Positions 1 through 12,757 are shown, counted from the stretch's first letter. The stretch: 64,000 nt of DNA from Mesostigma viride (GCA_009746045.1 RPFO01000175.1:3161634-3225633); one strand, 5' to 3'. Numbers and translations: made by a program. Notes: generated from the letters alone by a model not told the origin.

Positions 1-3
1 AAG

Positions 4-756
4 GTGCTCCGGATTGTGCTGAAGGATGCCGACAAGATGTCAGCAGCAGAGCAGGCCGCTATGTCGCACAGGGATGATTTCCTGGCCGTCTTCGACGCCC
101 GGGGCAGCCGACAGCAGTTACTCGCCATTCCGCCGCCGGGTGATATTTCAGTGATCCTCCGCGGTGTCGCTGCCAAGTATCGCCTGGCTGCCCGCACCCT
201 CCCCACCTTGCCTCCGCGCCGACAGCTTGCTGTCCACCGTCACGCACCGACAGTGGTCGCCGCCAGGCAGATGCTCCGCCGCAACAGCCGGGGATCCGAT
301 CGCCAAACCTGGATTGCAAGCAGCTCCGAGCTGAGGGCCGCCTACGAGCAGGCTGAGAAGGCAGATGCTCAGCAGATGGTCAAGGACCTGCGCAGCTGCC
401 AGCAGAAGCACGACGGCAAGGGGGCCTGGTTCTGGTACAAGCGCCTCGGGCACCCGGACGGCCTCGGCCGGCCCCACCGCCACGACGTCCCCGGCGCCCC
501 AGCCAAGCGGCTTCGTACCTGGGCCACGGCCACGGCCGAGGTCGTGGGGACAGCTGCGCCGCCCCCGCCCCTGTTCCCAGCCGCCGCCGCCCGCCCGGCC
601 GCCCTGGCCGGCCCCGCTGGGCCCCCGGCCCCGCCTAGGTCAGCGGCAGACTACCTAGTCCCCCCGCTGGTCGGCCCACTTGGCGACCCGTCTGACATGC
701 CTCCTTTCCCCTCTCGCGAGGTCACGGAGGCGGTCCAGCGCGGCCCTGCATTATGA
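4..756 (+). pseudogene. LINE-A ORF2 segment upstream of the RT domain
   Basis: Open frame of about 250 codons running in from the window edge. It has no recognisable catalytic domain. The first 150 residues are rich in Ala, Arg and Lys and contain a helical stretch (EKADAQQMVKDLRS) typical of the linker between endonuclease and RT in APE-type LINEs. The rest is Pro/Ala rich. The frame ends in TGA at 754 exactly where the RT fingers begin one frame over, so a single-base indel near 735-754 breaks the polyprotein. The true start is not in view. Confidence 0.6.
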
Positions 757-1968
757 CGCAGCCACCGGCTCTGACGAGATTCCTGCCGCAGTTGTAAAAC
801 TTGCAGCCGAATTCGAGGACACAGGTGTTATGCTGCTCTTCCGGGACATCTGCAACCGCCTTCTGCTGTCGTCGCAACCACCTCCAGCGGCCTGGCAACA
901 CAGTTTTCGCACGATGCTGTACAAGTTCAAGGGGTCGCCTGCCGACCCCGGCACCTACAGAGGGGTGTGCATTCAAAGTGCCCCCCTCAAGCTTCTTATA
1001 TGCGGCTCATCCTGAACCGCCTGCGCACGGCCCTGGACGGTCACCTCAGCGAGTCTCAGCACGGCTTCCGTTCAGGTCGCAACACAGTACAGGCGCTCTT
1101 CGCTACTCGCCGACTTGTGGATGAACTGCAACGCCTTCAGCCTGGTGAGTCCCCTTTGCACCTTGTGCTGGTGGACTTCATCAAAGCCTTCGATTCGGTT
1201 TTCTGGCCTGCGCTTTGGGACATCCTCGAGCTGTTCGGGATCCCCCGCCCCCTGATTGCTGTCATCCGCAACCTGTATGAAGGGTCCAACACTTCGGTGC
1301 GCACTTCTTACAGGACCACGCTACCATGCCCTTTACAGAAGGGTGTATGGCAGGGCTGCGTGCTGTCGCCCTACCTGTTCATTATTGTTGTCGAATACGT
1401 AATGATTCAGGCGCGCAAGCGATTTGCCCGCATCGTGGGTAGGGAACCAGGGGTGCAGGTTGCTAACCACTTCTGGCATGGCGGAGCCGACACGGAAATT
1501 CGGCTGGCAGACATCATCTACTACGCAGACGACACCACCCTCTTCGAGGACACTGGGCACGTGCAGACATGGCTTGACTGCCTGGCTATCGAGGCCGGTG
1601 CAGTGGGGCTTGAGGTCAGCAAGAAGACAGAGGCCCTGGCGGTTGGGCTCACCTACTCACCGCCACCCCTCTATATCTCCTCGACGGCTCTCGAGTCCTG
1701 TATCGGGACCGCGTCAAGCTGCTGGGCAGCCTGCTCCCCAGCTGCGAGATTGATGTGGACCATCGCATCTCCCTCGCCTGGCACGCTTTACGCCAGTACC
1801 GGGCCCTGTGGCGCAAGCCCCTGGGCAAGATCGAGAAACAGGACCTGTTCAAGGTCCTCGTCCTTCCTGTTCTCACGTATGGGGCCGAGACGTGGACCCT
1901 CACCGCCGACCTGGCCCGCAAGCTGGACGGCGCGGTCACCAACATGCTGCGCTCCATTTTCAGAGTAG
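735..1968 (+). pseudogene. LINE-A reverse transcriptase domain (frameshifted)
   Basis: The fingers lie in one frame at about 740-1000 (TGSDEIPAAVV, then DPGTYRGVCIQSAPLKLL, the usual start of a LINE RT). The palm continues in the next frame from about 1000: QHGFRSGRN, motif A VDFIKAFDSV, motif B QGCVLSPYLF, and motif C YADD at 1522-1533, then a thumb-like region that fades at about 1750. These motifs identify an RNA-directed DNA polymerase that would copy the LINE RNA at a nicked chromosomal target. The catalytic aspartates are present, but at least two frameshifts make this copy inactive unless they are sequencing errors. The palm resembles I/Jockey/CR1-like RTs, but I cannot assign the clade without a tree. 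Confidence 0.85.
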
Positions 1969-2350
1969 GATATGCTGCTCATGTCCGCAATGAGGACCTG
2001 TACCAGGGCATGCCATATATCACCAGCACCATTAAGCAGCGACGCCTGCAGCTAGTAGGGCACCTAGCTCGCACCAACCAGGTAGACACCTCACGTGGCC
2101 CCCCGGCAGGACTGCGACCAGCTCAGCCTGGCCGGCACCTCCTGACGTGGGCCGGGCCCAGTGATGTTAGACGCCGCAAGGCCCGCACCTTCAAAGAATA
2201 GCTAGTAGAGGACATGGGGGGCCTAGGCCTCTCCGTGATTTGGAAGAAGATGATGGACAAGGCCAAGTGGGCCCAGGTCAAAGAGGACAACGAGCCCCCC
2301 CCTGTGGGGAAGCGCCCACGTGTGCAAACCCGTGGGAGGCACGCCAGACA
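1755..2350 (+). pseudogene. LINE-A ORF2 C-terminal region
   Basis: The third frame of the element carries the conserved post-RT segment: PVLTYGAETWTLTADLARKLD, then RSIFRVGYAAHVRNEDLYQ and QRRLQLVGHLART, a signature seen after the RT in many LINE ORF2 proteins. The frame meets a TAG near 2199 and continues in the same frame as LVEDMGGLGLSVIWKK to PPPVGKRPRV, then stops near 2358. The match of the part beyond the TAG to the truncated copies at 32638 and 2543 shows that it belongs to the protein. The TAG therefore looks like a nonsense mutation. Confidence 0.75.
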
Positions 2351-2542
2351 GCTCCCCTAGGGCAGCGTGAGGCTGTCTAGATAGATGTTGTAGTTAGAAT
2401 GCTGTTAGATAGATGTCGTAGGTAGCTGATGTAGATAGATTAGACCGGTATAGGACTGTTTGCGCCCATCCATCCATCCATCGGGGTTAATGCTCCGTGA
2501 CTCCCCAACGGGCGCACGAGTCTAAGTAATTAATTAATTAAT

Positions 2543-2740
2543 CTAGAAAACCCTAACTATTCTACTCAGCAAAGCGCCCCTTCCTCTTGGCGGGGGGGGC
2601 TTGCCCACAGGGGCTGGCGTGTGAGCCTGGACAATCGTCTTCCACCTCTTCTTGTTCTGCATAGCAGTCCAAGCAAGAGAGAGGGAGTGAATGCGATGTT
2701 CAAACGGGGCTGGGACCTCTAGGTCGGCCAACACTGCTGT
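2543..2740 (-). pseudogene. LINE-A-like C-terminal remnant, tail-to-tail with LINE-A
   Basis: Minus-strand open frame of 63 codons reading IHSLSLAWTAMQNKKRW, then APVGKPPPPRGRG. It aligns with the LINE-A C-terminus (LGLSVIWKKMMDKAKW, then PPPVGKRPRV). Its 3' end abuts the TAAT-repeat tail of LINE-A, so two related LINEs meet tail to tail. Only the last 60 or so residues survive. Confidence 0.55.
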
Positions 2741-4326
2741 GGGTACGTCATGACATGTTTACCTACCCTTTTAGGAATGTCCTTAACCCGTGTTTTTTTA
2801 ATTAGAACGCAATATATCGCGTTGTAAGCTTTTTTTATAACGCGTATAGCACCTATAAGGAAAATTTTTTTTCATGGTCATGTATATACTTTCCTGAAAG
2901 CCCATAAATCAAAGGATTTTTTTAGCTACTCAGACCTACAAAATGCTAATTCATTAGATAGATACACTGGTTTGAATACAGGGGGCCGGTCTGACCATGA
3001 CCGCAATTTCTTGACCCTAGGTCACAAGTCATGTGCTGATTCACAAATGGTTCATGAAAAAAATCTGGCTTCTTGCACGAGCTATGGGCAACATATGCAG
3101 GCTCTGTGAAACAAAGCTCAGGCCCATTGGGCCACTGGAGCTATTTTTCATTAGCATCACAACTACAACGCAGTACAACGCAGTGGGAAAAATGAGAGCC
3201 CTTCACAACATGACGCAACGACACGAGCCCCATAAACGGGGCCATAGTGAGCTTGGAGGGTCAAAACGTTGAAAATAGGTGTTGTATAAGTTATACAGCA
3301 TCAAACATGCATCAAACATCATGACTGGATGACCTAATATGACTGAATCAGGCAGCCATAGCCAAAGCATCATCCACTCTCACAACGTGTTGAGCACATG
3401 CCTCGTGGGATCGAACGGAGGTGCTGGGTTTTCATTCCATAACGCGTGCAATACTGAAAGAAAGAGGCACGTGTAATGCAAGGCTTGGATAGGTTGAGTG
3501 ATCCATGAGCTTACATGCAGGCAAAGATGACGCTGGAATGCATGCTAGCAAATGGTGGCAAGATGCTAACAACACATGATTATACACCATGATTATGGGC
3601 ACCTATAGCTGATCTTCTTGCACAATCAACGCAGTATAAACCATCAACATCCAATCCTCACGATATATGCACGGCTTGACGACGTATACAGCACCTAAAT
3701 ACTGCACAACTGCAACCTGCTATGGCTGACATGCAAGCAACGTCGAGTAGGATGGCGGTCTTAGAGAGGCTGGGCAGAGGTCGGTAGAAATAAGTGGAAA
3801 CCTGGCAGAAACTAGAGTAGAAACCCGATATACTTACGCCTGCAAGCACTATTGAGCCGGTGGCAGAGGCCATTTCCAGGAAAATACAGCATACCGTAGC
3901 CATAGCCACGGTCACGCCTTACGCTATTTGCAGGCACCATCATGCCCGGAGCTACCCAATAAAAGTCTGCACAAATCTCGGTTTAGCCGAGAGTCCGGGC
4001 GTTCGGAATGAATAAACATGTGTTAAGAAGTCGAAACACCATGGAAATACCAAGCATGGTGCCGCAGCAGACCCGAGTCTTGACGTAATAATATGTATGC
4101 CGGTTTCTAGGGTTTCCGCATGAAAGTTGGGTGAGAAACTGGAAAAAACTACGTTTCCTTTGCCCCAGTACCTCAACAAACTCGTAGAAACCTAATTATC
4201 AACGCATCATCACGGTCGTGCCACCCAACAGCCACTGAAATTCGCGCGAAAACTGGCGAGATCTACCTGCCGCCATCGCCGTCGTCTTCACCTTCGTCCC
4301 GCGAAAATGCCTGATTTCAGTGGTAA
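2741..4326. other. No recognisable gene
   Basis: AT-rich, non-repetitive sequence with only short, unconvincing open frames on both strands. Homology to the second TIR-element copy starts abruptly at 4327, so this is flanking DNA. Confidence 0.5.
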
Positions 4327-4723
4327 GGTAATCCACCCGGCTAAGGGCCACCTTAATTGCAAAACTCCTGGCATTCGCAGGACTGGGCAGACTGTCATTC
4401 TGACCACGGATTTGGAATCAGCGACATCGACTTCGCATCGTAAAATTCTTGTTGGGACCGTTTTGGCACGTTTTGGGGGGGGGGGGGGGGGGGGGCGGGG
4501 AGGCAAAGTCGGTTTAAGGCGGCCACCCCTGTTTTTTAGCAGGAAAAAGCAGGGGAAAGCGGGGAAAGGCCTTGGTTACATGGCTAGCGGCTTAATTAAA
4601 TTATTCTAAGCAGCATGCAGCGCCTAACACAGGTGAGCTTCCAGTTTACTAGCTGCTTCCATTGACGGCTGAGAACCCTGAACTGAAGACGCAGAACAGC
4701 TGAGTTACAGACTTCGTGAGGGG

Positions 4724-5032
4724 ATGGCAGAAGACACGTCCGGGCATCCAGCATTCCCTCAGAGGATGCTGGATGCTGGCTTAGTTGACTATAGGCACTT
4801 TAAAGCCCTCGTCATCGTCACAATGAAAGACGCCGAGGGCAACGCTCCCAATGTAACCGACTGTAGAGTTGTAGCACCGGCGGGTTCCTTCTCGAGGTTG
4901 TTCCAGAGGAGAAATTGCGGGAATGCAGCTGGAACGACTATCAAAAACTGTTTAAGAAAGAGCACGCTACCATCGATGCTTGGAAGCAGCTGCGACAGCT
5001 GGCCACCTGAATTGTGTTCAAGTTTTCAATAA
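4724..5032 (+). CDS. Small ORF inside TIR element copy 1, function unknown
   Basis: A 102-codon frame opening MAEDTSGHPAF, also open in copy 2 (16848-17150) despite small in-frame length differences such as KDAEGNAPN versus KHGNAPN. Retention in two copies that differ by indels hints at coding use. The protein has no motif I recognise, and its cysteine-rich tail may be out of frame. It could be a captured host exon or chance. Confidence 0.25.
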   Translation: MAEDTSGHPAFPQRMLDAGLVDYRHFKALVIVTMKDAEGNAPNVTDCRVVAPAGSFSRLFQRRNCGNAAGTTIKNCLRKSTLPSMLGSSCDSWPPELCSSFQ

Positions 5033-5226
5033 TGAAGTCACTGTATGGTTGTGTACGTGATTGATGAGCCGTGATTTGCCGTGAACTAGTCTAACTTATT
5101 ATGGCACATCAAGCGACCACATAGGGCCACCCTGAATTGTGCCAAGGTGTGTGGGTGTGTCAAAAGTGTTCGATTGTTGTGTCACTTGCCATATCAAGCA
5201 ACAACATGGAATCATAGATCCATTAA

Positions 5227-8200
5227 CCCTTAAATCGTCACGGGTCCGTTATAATGGTCCCAGTCGAACTGGGACCATTTAAGGGGACTCGGCGCGGCGA
5301 ATTTTTTCCGCGCCAAAAAAATTCCGCGGTACCCTCCGTACCGTGAAAAGTGGGTGCACGGTGCGCGCACCCCTTGCGGAAGTGGCCATGGCGACTGCTT
5401 TTAGACGAAACGTGACAAATCTGGCTCGCGGAAAGCAGAAAAAATGCTCGATTGTTGGAGAAAATTAGTTACTGATTCTACTTTATGGTGGGATGGTTGC
5501 GATCTATAATGTCGTGGGCTTTTTTTCTTTACCATCGGCAGGGGGGGTCCGGCCTGAATTTCTGTCGGGATGAATAAAGTATAATGGATGCCTGCAGGTG
5601 TGATTGTCGATTGTTGCCAGTTTTGATGGTCCTAATGGAAGCTAGTTTAATGATGTTTCTAAAGCCGTAAAAATTCCCGCTGCTATCCTTACCTTTCCCG
5701 TCATTTTGCGGTAAGATAACATTAGGCCTGCGCGATGCGCGCCCGACCTCTCCATGAAAGGGTGGCCTTTCTTGTGCGCCTGGGCACGAATAAATGCCCG
5801 TTATGGTACGTTCTTGTATTAAACGTCCTAAGATAGCGCTTTCCTGCTTTCTTAGCTCGTTGAGCGTAAGCTTTTTGCCTTCTTTCCGGCCAGATGCAGC
5901 CATGAACTTGCGGGTCCTGGCGCTGCATCGCTAGATTCCTGGATGTTTCTTAGCAAGTTCGTCTGTGACGTGGCTGGCTTGCTGCAGCGCGTGGCCCACA
6001 ACCTGTCGGGAAGGTGTAATGCTTTTATTTACATGCTTCTCTGAAATTTCTTTTGCTTTATAGACAGTTGTGTTCGAGGAAATTCACGCGGTCTTCCTAA
6101 GCAGCGGCATCATTTTCCCCAGACACTGACGAGCTGGCACCTGTCTCCTAAAGAAAGTGGCTCGTCCTTGTTAGAACGGAGGCAGTGTGCATTTTGCGGG
6201 ACACAATGCTTTGGTGGCACATGCGTCAGGTAGGTTGTTCCAATGGTCTCTTCACCTTTCCCACTGAGTAAATGATAGCCTTTGTCATGCTAACCAGAGC
6301 AGCTAGCCACAGGTTGGCTGGATAAAAAGTCAGCTTATTTTCTCTTTATATACTGCATGTGTGGTCCTCCACATGTCCGGCTTGTTGGGCATTTTGGAAG
6401 CGGGTTTATAATGTGTTGTTGGGTGGAACAACTTGGTTGTTGGCACAAAATCGCACATTATTAGCCTGAGATAGGCATGACATATGCTGCTCAGGCGTGT
6501 CGTCCTACCAGCCTTGTTGATAAGGGTAGACTCACAAGGCTGGCTGTGCCGATGGAGGGGTGGGGCGTATGACGCTCCGGACATCCTCCTCACACTCCGT
6601 GATCAAAGTGGGCATGTTTTTGGGTGTCTAGGGTAGCAAAACAGATGTCATTTTGGCTCAGCACTAGCTCAATTCTCTTTTAGCGTCTACCCAGGTGGCA
6701 TCACAGGAAAATCAATAACTTGAGCTACGCTTGTCAGAATGAGCTCAAATTTTGGCAGTGTGTTTCCCCCCACTCAGTGGAATTTAAAATGTATGGATGA
6801 CCCAATCTGATGTGTTAATGATTTGATTTATTTTTTTTTGCTAAAAAAAGTACCCATTTTGCGGGAAAATTAATAACTCAAACAAATGTGACCATTTTGG
6901 CCATGTAAATAGCCCAGCTTTTAAAAAAGTGGGGGAACTTTGCAGAAATGTATGGGCAGGTCATTTAGACAAGTGGTTTGTCTTGGGCAAAATATCTCAT
7001 AAATAGCGTCTTTTTCTATTTTTAGCTCGCCACCGGTGCGTGGTTGGGGGTAGTACCCCCAACAAGTGGTGGTATGAATGTCCAAACATCATATTTATGG
7101 TACCCAATCATCACTAGATGGTTCCCATGTGCATTGGAACTGATACTCACTAAAGTCTGTTTTTCAGGCTTTTGGACGTGCGAGTCCCCTTAAACGGACC
7201 GAGTTTGTGGCAGAACTGGGCGCCGCGCCACTTTGAATTTAACGGTCAACTCGACGGATCCTGAAAGCTGGCCACGTGGCCTATCCGCAGCACTTCTCAG
7301 ACCGTCCATCGGACACTTGGCCAGGGTGCTACGCGCTTGCAAGTCCAGGGGGGTACCATGGTCGAACGAAGACGACGTGCATAAAAATAATTTTGTCGTG
7401 CATGCAATATTCCGGCTATGGCGAAGCAAAAGATGATTGGGGCAGGAGCACGGATGATCAGATTGCGCTGAAATTTTGTGGAAATATTATTTATGTCATA
7501 AACATGCTGCATACCTAGCTGCGGAACAGATAGAAATGCGAATGTAGGCTTCGGAGCAATTTTTCCTTGCGGCAGCTCGTTAGGGCGGCCAGGCGATGAG
7601 CATGCCAGGGCTACGTCATTAATCGCAGCGAAAGTCCATTTGTTTGCGCACTGATGCAATATATAAATTGTTTTTAGCATTTGTGGTTAGTGGCGTGTTG
7701 AAAAAAGCCGCGGTGGATACATCTACAATGTGGGGGTGCTGGCTCCCGCAAGCAAGGTAACGTCCGGTCTCCAGCTGGTACGTATTTGAGCGCTGGCGTC
7801 TTGTAAGAACCCAGTATATATAGTTTAACGTTTGTCACTTGTTCGTAGGCTTGTACTAGAAGGTTTGTAATCGTTTTTTTGTGGTTTGCTGCTTCTTTGC
7901 ACAGGCTTGTCAATTGGTTGGTGTACGCCAATGTCGGGCAGATTTTAGCCCATATTCACTTCCGTTCAGCCAATATTAGCCTCATGGTGGTGAGAACACG
8001 GTCGGGGTCGTTCATGGATAAGATATATGTAATACCAAGGTGATTATCCCTCGCTCATGCAGGTCGAAAGTAGTGTTTCCATGGCAAGCTTTCTGCACCA
8101 CTTCATGTCTTGCTAGCTTCTTGTTGTGTGCTCCTTGCAAGCTAGAAACATGACCCTGCTGGCATGGCAGCATGTCCAGCTTAAACCATTTGTTTTTCTC

Positions 8201-8854
8201 ATCATTGACAACACTTTAGGGGTGCTTTTTTATACCTTTGCTGCACTAGTAATCTCCACCTTGCTATGCCTCCTCCTTGCGACCGTCCGTGTGCGTATGG
8301 TTGATTGCACAAGCTTTATACCCAATGCATAGAATGGCAGTAGCTCTGTATGCTGGGGCTGTGCATTTGGATGCATTTGTGGTTGTTTATGATGATGTTG
8401 GCCAGGTTGCCACAAAGAAACTATACGGTAGTGCTAGCGAAACACACCCTAAAAACTGGGGCCGTTATAACGGACTGAGTTATTTTGGGCATTTTGCTAG
8501 CTGTGGTAGGCAGCTCTCTGCCATTTCATGATGTGAGTGCATCTATGCCATGCCTGTGAGTATAGCAAACTACCTTTGAAGGGCCAAGCCCAACTGATTT
8601 GTATAAATGGTTTATATTGCATGGTATAGGTCTCATACCCTTTTTTTTTGGTACCCCCTTGGGGGGCATGCTATTTATAGCACCCTTGGAGCATGGAAAT
8701 GTGACCAACAACATGACCCCATCAAAACTTGATATAAAAGCATGCTTGGATACAAGGGTGGGCCAGAAAATGTTATTGGGCTTGATACTAGCGTGTTTGC
8801 AAAGATAGGTCAACTCAGTCCGTTCTCGTGGTCCCAGTCAAGACGGTTTAAGGG
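5227..8854. mobile_element. TTAA-flanked piggyBac-like element 1 (non-autonomous)
   Basis: The element starts CCCTTAAATCGTC and ends GACGGTTTAAGGG, an inverted pair, and is flanked by TTAA at 5223-5226 and 8855-8858. Copy 2 of the host TIR element has the uninterrupted sequence with a single TTAA near 17819, so the insertion and its duplication are directly visible. TTAA targets with CCC...GGG ends are the hallmark of piggyBac. No DDD transposase reading frame was found in its 3.6 kb, so it would need an enzyme in trans. Confidence 0.75.
5283..7189. mobile_element. TTAA-flanked element nested in piggyBac-like element 1
   Basis: TTAA at 5279-5282 and 7190-7193 brackets a segment that starts GGGGACTCG and ends CGAGTCCCC, a perfect 9-bp inverted pair. 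Removing it joins the subterminal sequences of the surrounding element. The interior (1.9 kb) has no recognisable transposase; a minus-strand frame at 5529-5903 (MAASGRKEGKKLTLNELRKQ) is of unknown meaning. The ends begin GGGG rather than CCC, so the assignment to piggyBac rests on the TTAA target alone. Confidence 0.5.
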
Positions 8855-8934
8855 TTAAGACATATGAAGTGAGATCGACAGCTATTCTATTGCAGTTGTG
8901 AAACAACTAATTTAGTTAGACATTAGTTACTTCC

Positions 8935-9385
8935 ATGGTCGTGGTCGTGTGCGTGTGCGCGTGCGTGTGCGTGTGCGTGTGCGTGTGCGTGTGCGTGTGC
9001 GTGTGCGTGTGCGTGTGCGTGTGCGTGTGCGTGTGCGTGTGCGTGTGCGTGTGCGTGTGCGTGTGCGTGTGCGTGTGCGTGTGCGTGTGCGTGTGCGTGT
9101 GCGTGTGCGTGTGCGTGTGCGTGTGCGTGTGCGTGTGCGTGTGCGTGTGCGTGTGCGTGTGCGTGTGCGTGTGCGTGTGCGTGTGCGTGTGTGTGTGCGT
9201 GTGCGTGTGCGTGTGCGTGTGCGTGTGCGTACGTGTGCGTACGTGTGCGTGTGCGTGTGCGTGTGCGTGTGCGTGTGCGTGTGCGTGTGCGTGTGCGTGT
9301 GCGTGTGCGTGTGCGTGTGCGTGTGCGTGTGCGTGTGCGTGTGCGTGTGCGTGTGCGTGTGCGTGTGCGTGTGCATGTGCGCAGG
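8935..9385 (+). repeat. (TGTGCG)n microsatellite, about 440 bp
   Basis: Nearly perfect six-base repeat with two TACG interruptions near 9230-9242. The same array in TIR-element copy 2 is cut by the copia insertion at 18066. The long Cys-Val, Arg-Val and His-Thr frames across it come only from the repeat and are not genes. Confidence 0.95.
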
Positions 9386-9814
9386 ATTGAGTGTGGGCAA
9401 GGGCAAGTGCAATGGCAAAATATCTAGAACCTTGATGTCTAATCACTGCAAGAAAATGTCCTCAAATGAGGACATTTTAAAGATGGATACCATTTGTAAT
9501 AACTCACACATGTCAACACATCCATGGGTACGGTATGGAACCGTTAGCTTTTATGATATGCTCAAGAGTTGAAATGCTTTACATCCATGAAATATGCTCA
9601 TTTTATAATTGTTTACGATTTATGAATGCAGGGGGGTCGTTACACGAGTGACCAAAAAGCACTCTGACAAGTCATGTTCAATGTGCCAAGAAAGAAGGCA
9701 TGGCCAGGTCATGGCTGGTCCTGAAAATGCACCGAGGGTGCCCACAACATGTCTACGTTACACCCTCGCTATCCTAGACCCTGCAGCCTGCCAGGGGGGG
9801 GGGGCACAAAATGT

Positions 9815-11672
9815 TGTTGCGTGCCGGTCCATTACGTTCTTATTTACGCGCGGGTAAACTATTGTGACGTGACTTTTACGTCCGTGGAACCTTTGCGGTT
9901 TACTTTACCGCTTTGTCTTGGCGCCGCGCCGCGGAATCACGCGTCCACTGAATCGTCGGCGGATCTTCTGAATTTGTCCAAGTGCTAGTGCGTTCGCATT
10001 TGCGGCAGTGGGCTGGGGGGGATTTGGGCTACCGGTCGTCACCGGGGCAGTCTAGGCGCTGGCGCGAGCCACTAAGGCAGGCCAGGCATGTTGGGCTGGC
10101 TGCCGGCCCAGTGATCACGTGCTCTGCCAGGACTACAGCGAGGGACACCAGACTTTGTGGAGAACGACCAGGGCTACACGTGAAACGTCGCGAACGGTCA
10201 GCACGCTTTGAGCAGCGGTGCCTGAGATGGCCGGCAATTTAGCCTGTTTAATTTCTGATTGCGGCAGCGCTTTTTAGTGTTGCAAAATATCTACAAGTTG
10301 TTTAGCTTGTGCTTGGACAGATTTGTTCATGAGATTTGGTTTGTGTCAGGCAAGCACCTGATCTAACGTTAAAAAGCGCATGCTAGATTTGCGGCACCTT
10401 GTTCAGCGTATTTTGGTCGTCACTGGCTGATGTCATGTTGGAAAGGTTAGCTTGCGCAGGTTAAAAGGATGAACAGTCGGCCATTGTGGTCGTTGTTCGT
10501 TCAGTTTTCACTTCACAACGACGCAGTTGTCTTCATGTGATTAACTAGTAGAACAACCCGGCCGCAACCTCCGTGATGGTTGCGAGATTGTTTTCATGGG
10601 TCGAGGCGAGATAGGCATAAGCCTTTTTGGATTTGTCTCGAGGACAGTCGTCGCAGGGACTACCAGTATGGTAGATTTGCCTGGGCACTGTCGGTAGCTT
10701 AGGGTGAGAGCGGTTGGCTGGGTGTTGGCATACATCCGGACAAGGCCAACTTCCGTAAGGAGAGCGGGTAGCGGATGTTCATGGTATTGGACATGCCGGA
10801 CTTGTTTGCTCGAAGCTAGGCAGGCCAGGGGCTGGAATTAGCCAGTCTTTCTTGTTGATGAAAATTGGTTTTGGCTAAAATGTATTCTCAATTTTATTTG
10901 TGAACAAGTAGACCCGCGGGCGGGGGCCAAGCCCCCAACCATTTTGGACTCCACAACTAATGGAGAATCCTCTTCAAGCCCGGCTGCGCAGAGTCTAAAT
11001 TCCCGTGGCCCGGTGCCAGTGGCCCAGTGCCCGGGGCCCGGCGCGGCGCCCGTGGCCCGGTACTGGTTAGTGGCCCGGTGGCTACTGGCTAGTGCGAGTT
11101 GTGGCCCGTTGAAATTCCTTTCGTCCCTCCGTTGCTGAATTTTTTTCCCCGTGGCTAGTTGCCCGTGGCCCGTGGCTACTGGCTTCGCTGCGGTCCGGAT
11201 AGGAATTAGTACGGTGCTCGCTGCGCTCGCTCGCTTTGCTCGCTGGGCGCTTCGCGCGTAGTGTATCTGCGATATCTGCGATTCTTCCGTCAACCTCCGA
11301 GTACCCCCTAATGGCTGATTTTTGTACCACGATTTTCTACCTAATTATCGGACCAACGGTCACGAAGCTCGCTTTATATAGGGGAAAGGATAACAAAATC
11401 TTGTTAAGCGTTATGTCATAAAGGTCGGTTACGAGGAACTGCTCTTGCAACAGGTGGCTGCCAGTGGGGCAGAGCCCACACATCGTCTTCCGTATGAAAA
11501 GGGAGGCCTACTGAGCTTGGCTGACCTTGTTTGACTATGCTAGGGAGGCATAGAGCCATGTTATTTGGTTCCCTGAATTTATAATTGGTCTTTGCCCGCA
11601 TGGTAATTGCAGTGGATATGCATTTAGACCGCGCATGGGGCCAAGGGGGGAGGCTTCTGCACGGTAGGCGAC
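9815..11672. mobile_element. Insertion in copy 1 with TGTYGC-type ends
   Basis: Copy 2 runs straight from GGGGCACAAAATG to AACTGGCAGCC (near 27840-27860), while copy 1 has 1.86 kb at that point. The insert begins TGTTGCGTGCCG and its other end reads TGTCGCCTACCG on the opposite strand, an imperfect inverted repeat. AATGT occurs at both edges (9810-9814, 11673-11677) and may be the target duplication. The ends and an internal segment (about 10430-10600) resemble the insert at 56159-57250. No open frame looks real. Confidence 0.5.
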
Positions 11673-12757
11673 AATGTAACTGGCAGCCAGGGACGATGGT
11701 GCAGGCCAAATATAGCAGGTGTAAAGCTAGCTCAGTCCAAAGATTGAAACAACAAATATTTGCGTAGGCCAAGGTTAGGTCCAAGATTGTCGTTAGAGGC
11801 TTGGCTGCCACCACGGTGCTAAACCATGATGCTGAAGCCTCGCATTATGTATGAAACATATACTGAAAAGAGGCACATATTGTAACACAATAACAATGTA
11901 AACATGACAAGCTCAAGTTTCCAAGCCAGTCTTCATCACTTGGACCAGAGTTACAGCGTTAGAAACATATGGGCAACATCCCAGCAATCCTTGAAAAGCT
12001 TCAGGCAGTATATGTGTTAAATCAAACTACCACATTGCAACTAACCCAAACACAGCGACTTCTACTTGCTGCTGTTTTGACATCGCAAGACCGTTTACCT
12101 TTTCAGTGACGCAACGGGAAAAGAAAGCACTGTCCAGCAAACTTCCGTAATTCCGCTTTGTCGCCGTTTACCGAAACAGCGATAACATTTTTGTCGCGAG
12201 GGTTTTCTAGCTCCAACTCGAACCAGCCAGCAGCAACCTCTATTGGCACCCGTGATCATTACTATCATAATAATACGCCGTCTAGGTCATCGAGTCGCTC
12301 TACACGTAAGCCACGAACACGCGGACAAGATAACGGCAGGCTCGAGCTACCATGGTCCGGATTCTCCCGATTTCTGACCTGCGCTGGTTGTCTCCTTGAT
12401 AATACGCCAACCCCTTCAGGGTGACATCCGTTGTCACGACTCGACGGCTTATGGTCGTCATAGGGAATGAACGCCGGTTCATATGGAACACTACGCAGTG
12501 AACAAGCTGCTTGTCGAGCTCTATGCGGAGCACGTAACCTTGTGCAACGATCGTTGCTCAATCCATACGATGCAAGTACCGACTGGATACATACGAAGCA
12601 ACGACCGACAACAAGCAGCTGGAATTACGGCATGGCTTGGAGGCAATCGCTGGCCCTTCCCTTGCAGCTACGCCGCCACAGTTGTGCAATATTCTGGTCA
12701 TTTCATACCAAATTGCGCAAAATGCTGGGGGGGGGGGGGGGGGTCCAGGGGTGGCCC
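11673..12757. other. Core of TIR element copy 1, conserved in copy 2
   Basis: This stretch matches 27850-28915 almost base for base. Both strands keep moderately long frames in both copies (plus strand 12158-12424, opening MSPFTETAITF; minus strand 12265-12561, opening MSNDRCTRLRAP). Opposed open frames conserved together usually mean recent duplication rather than selection. A third, inverted and partial copy lies at about 35610-35810. No domain recognised. Confidence 0.5.

Larger units (their letters stand above)
1..2545 (+). mobile_element. LINE-A non-LTR retrotransposon, 5' cut by window edge
   Basis: The interval carries the linker, reverse transcriptase and C-terminal region of a LINE ORF2 in three successive frames, followed by a short 3' UTR ending in CATC repeats, a GTGACTCCCCAACGG box and TAAT repeats at about 2529-2543. 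The same 3' box followed by TTAA-type repeats recurs at 52045-52132, and a related C-terminus with a TTAA-type tail at 32638-32917, so this is a family 3' end. The upstream endonuclease, expected as an APE type, lies outside the window. Confidence 0.85.

Noticed and set aside
2190-2350. In-frame TAG in the LINE-A C-terminus as a sign that TAG encodes glutamine
   Set aside because: It is one case in a copy that is already frameshifted. Long intact frames here end normally and show no internal TAG. Nonsense mutation is simpler.
8916-9572. Long His-Thr, Cys-Val and Arg-Val open frames
   Set aside because: They are produced by the TGTGCG repeat on both strands. The same applies to frames at 17886-18229, 52927-53406 and 53766-54137.
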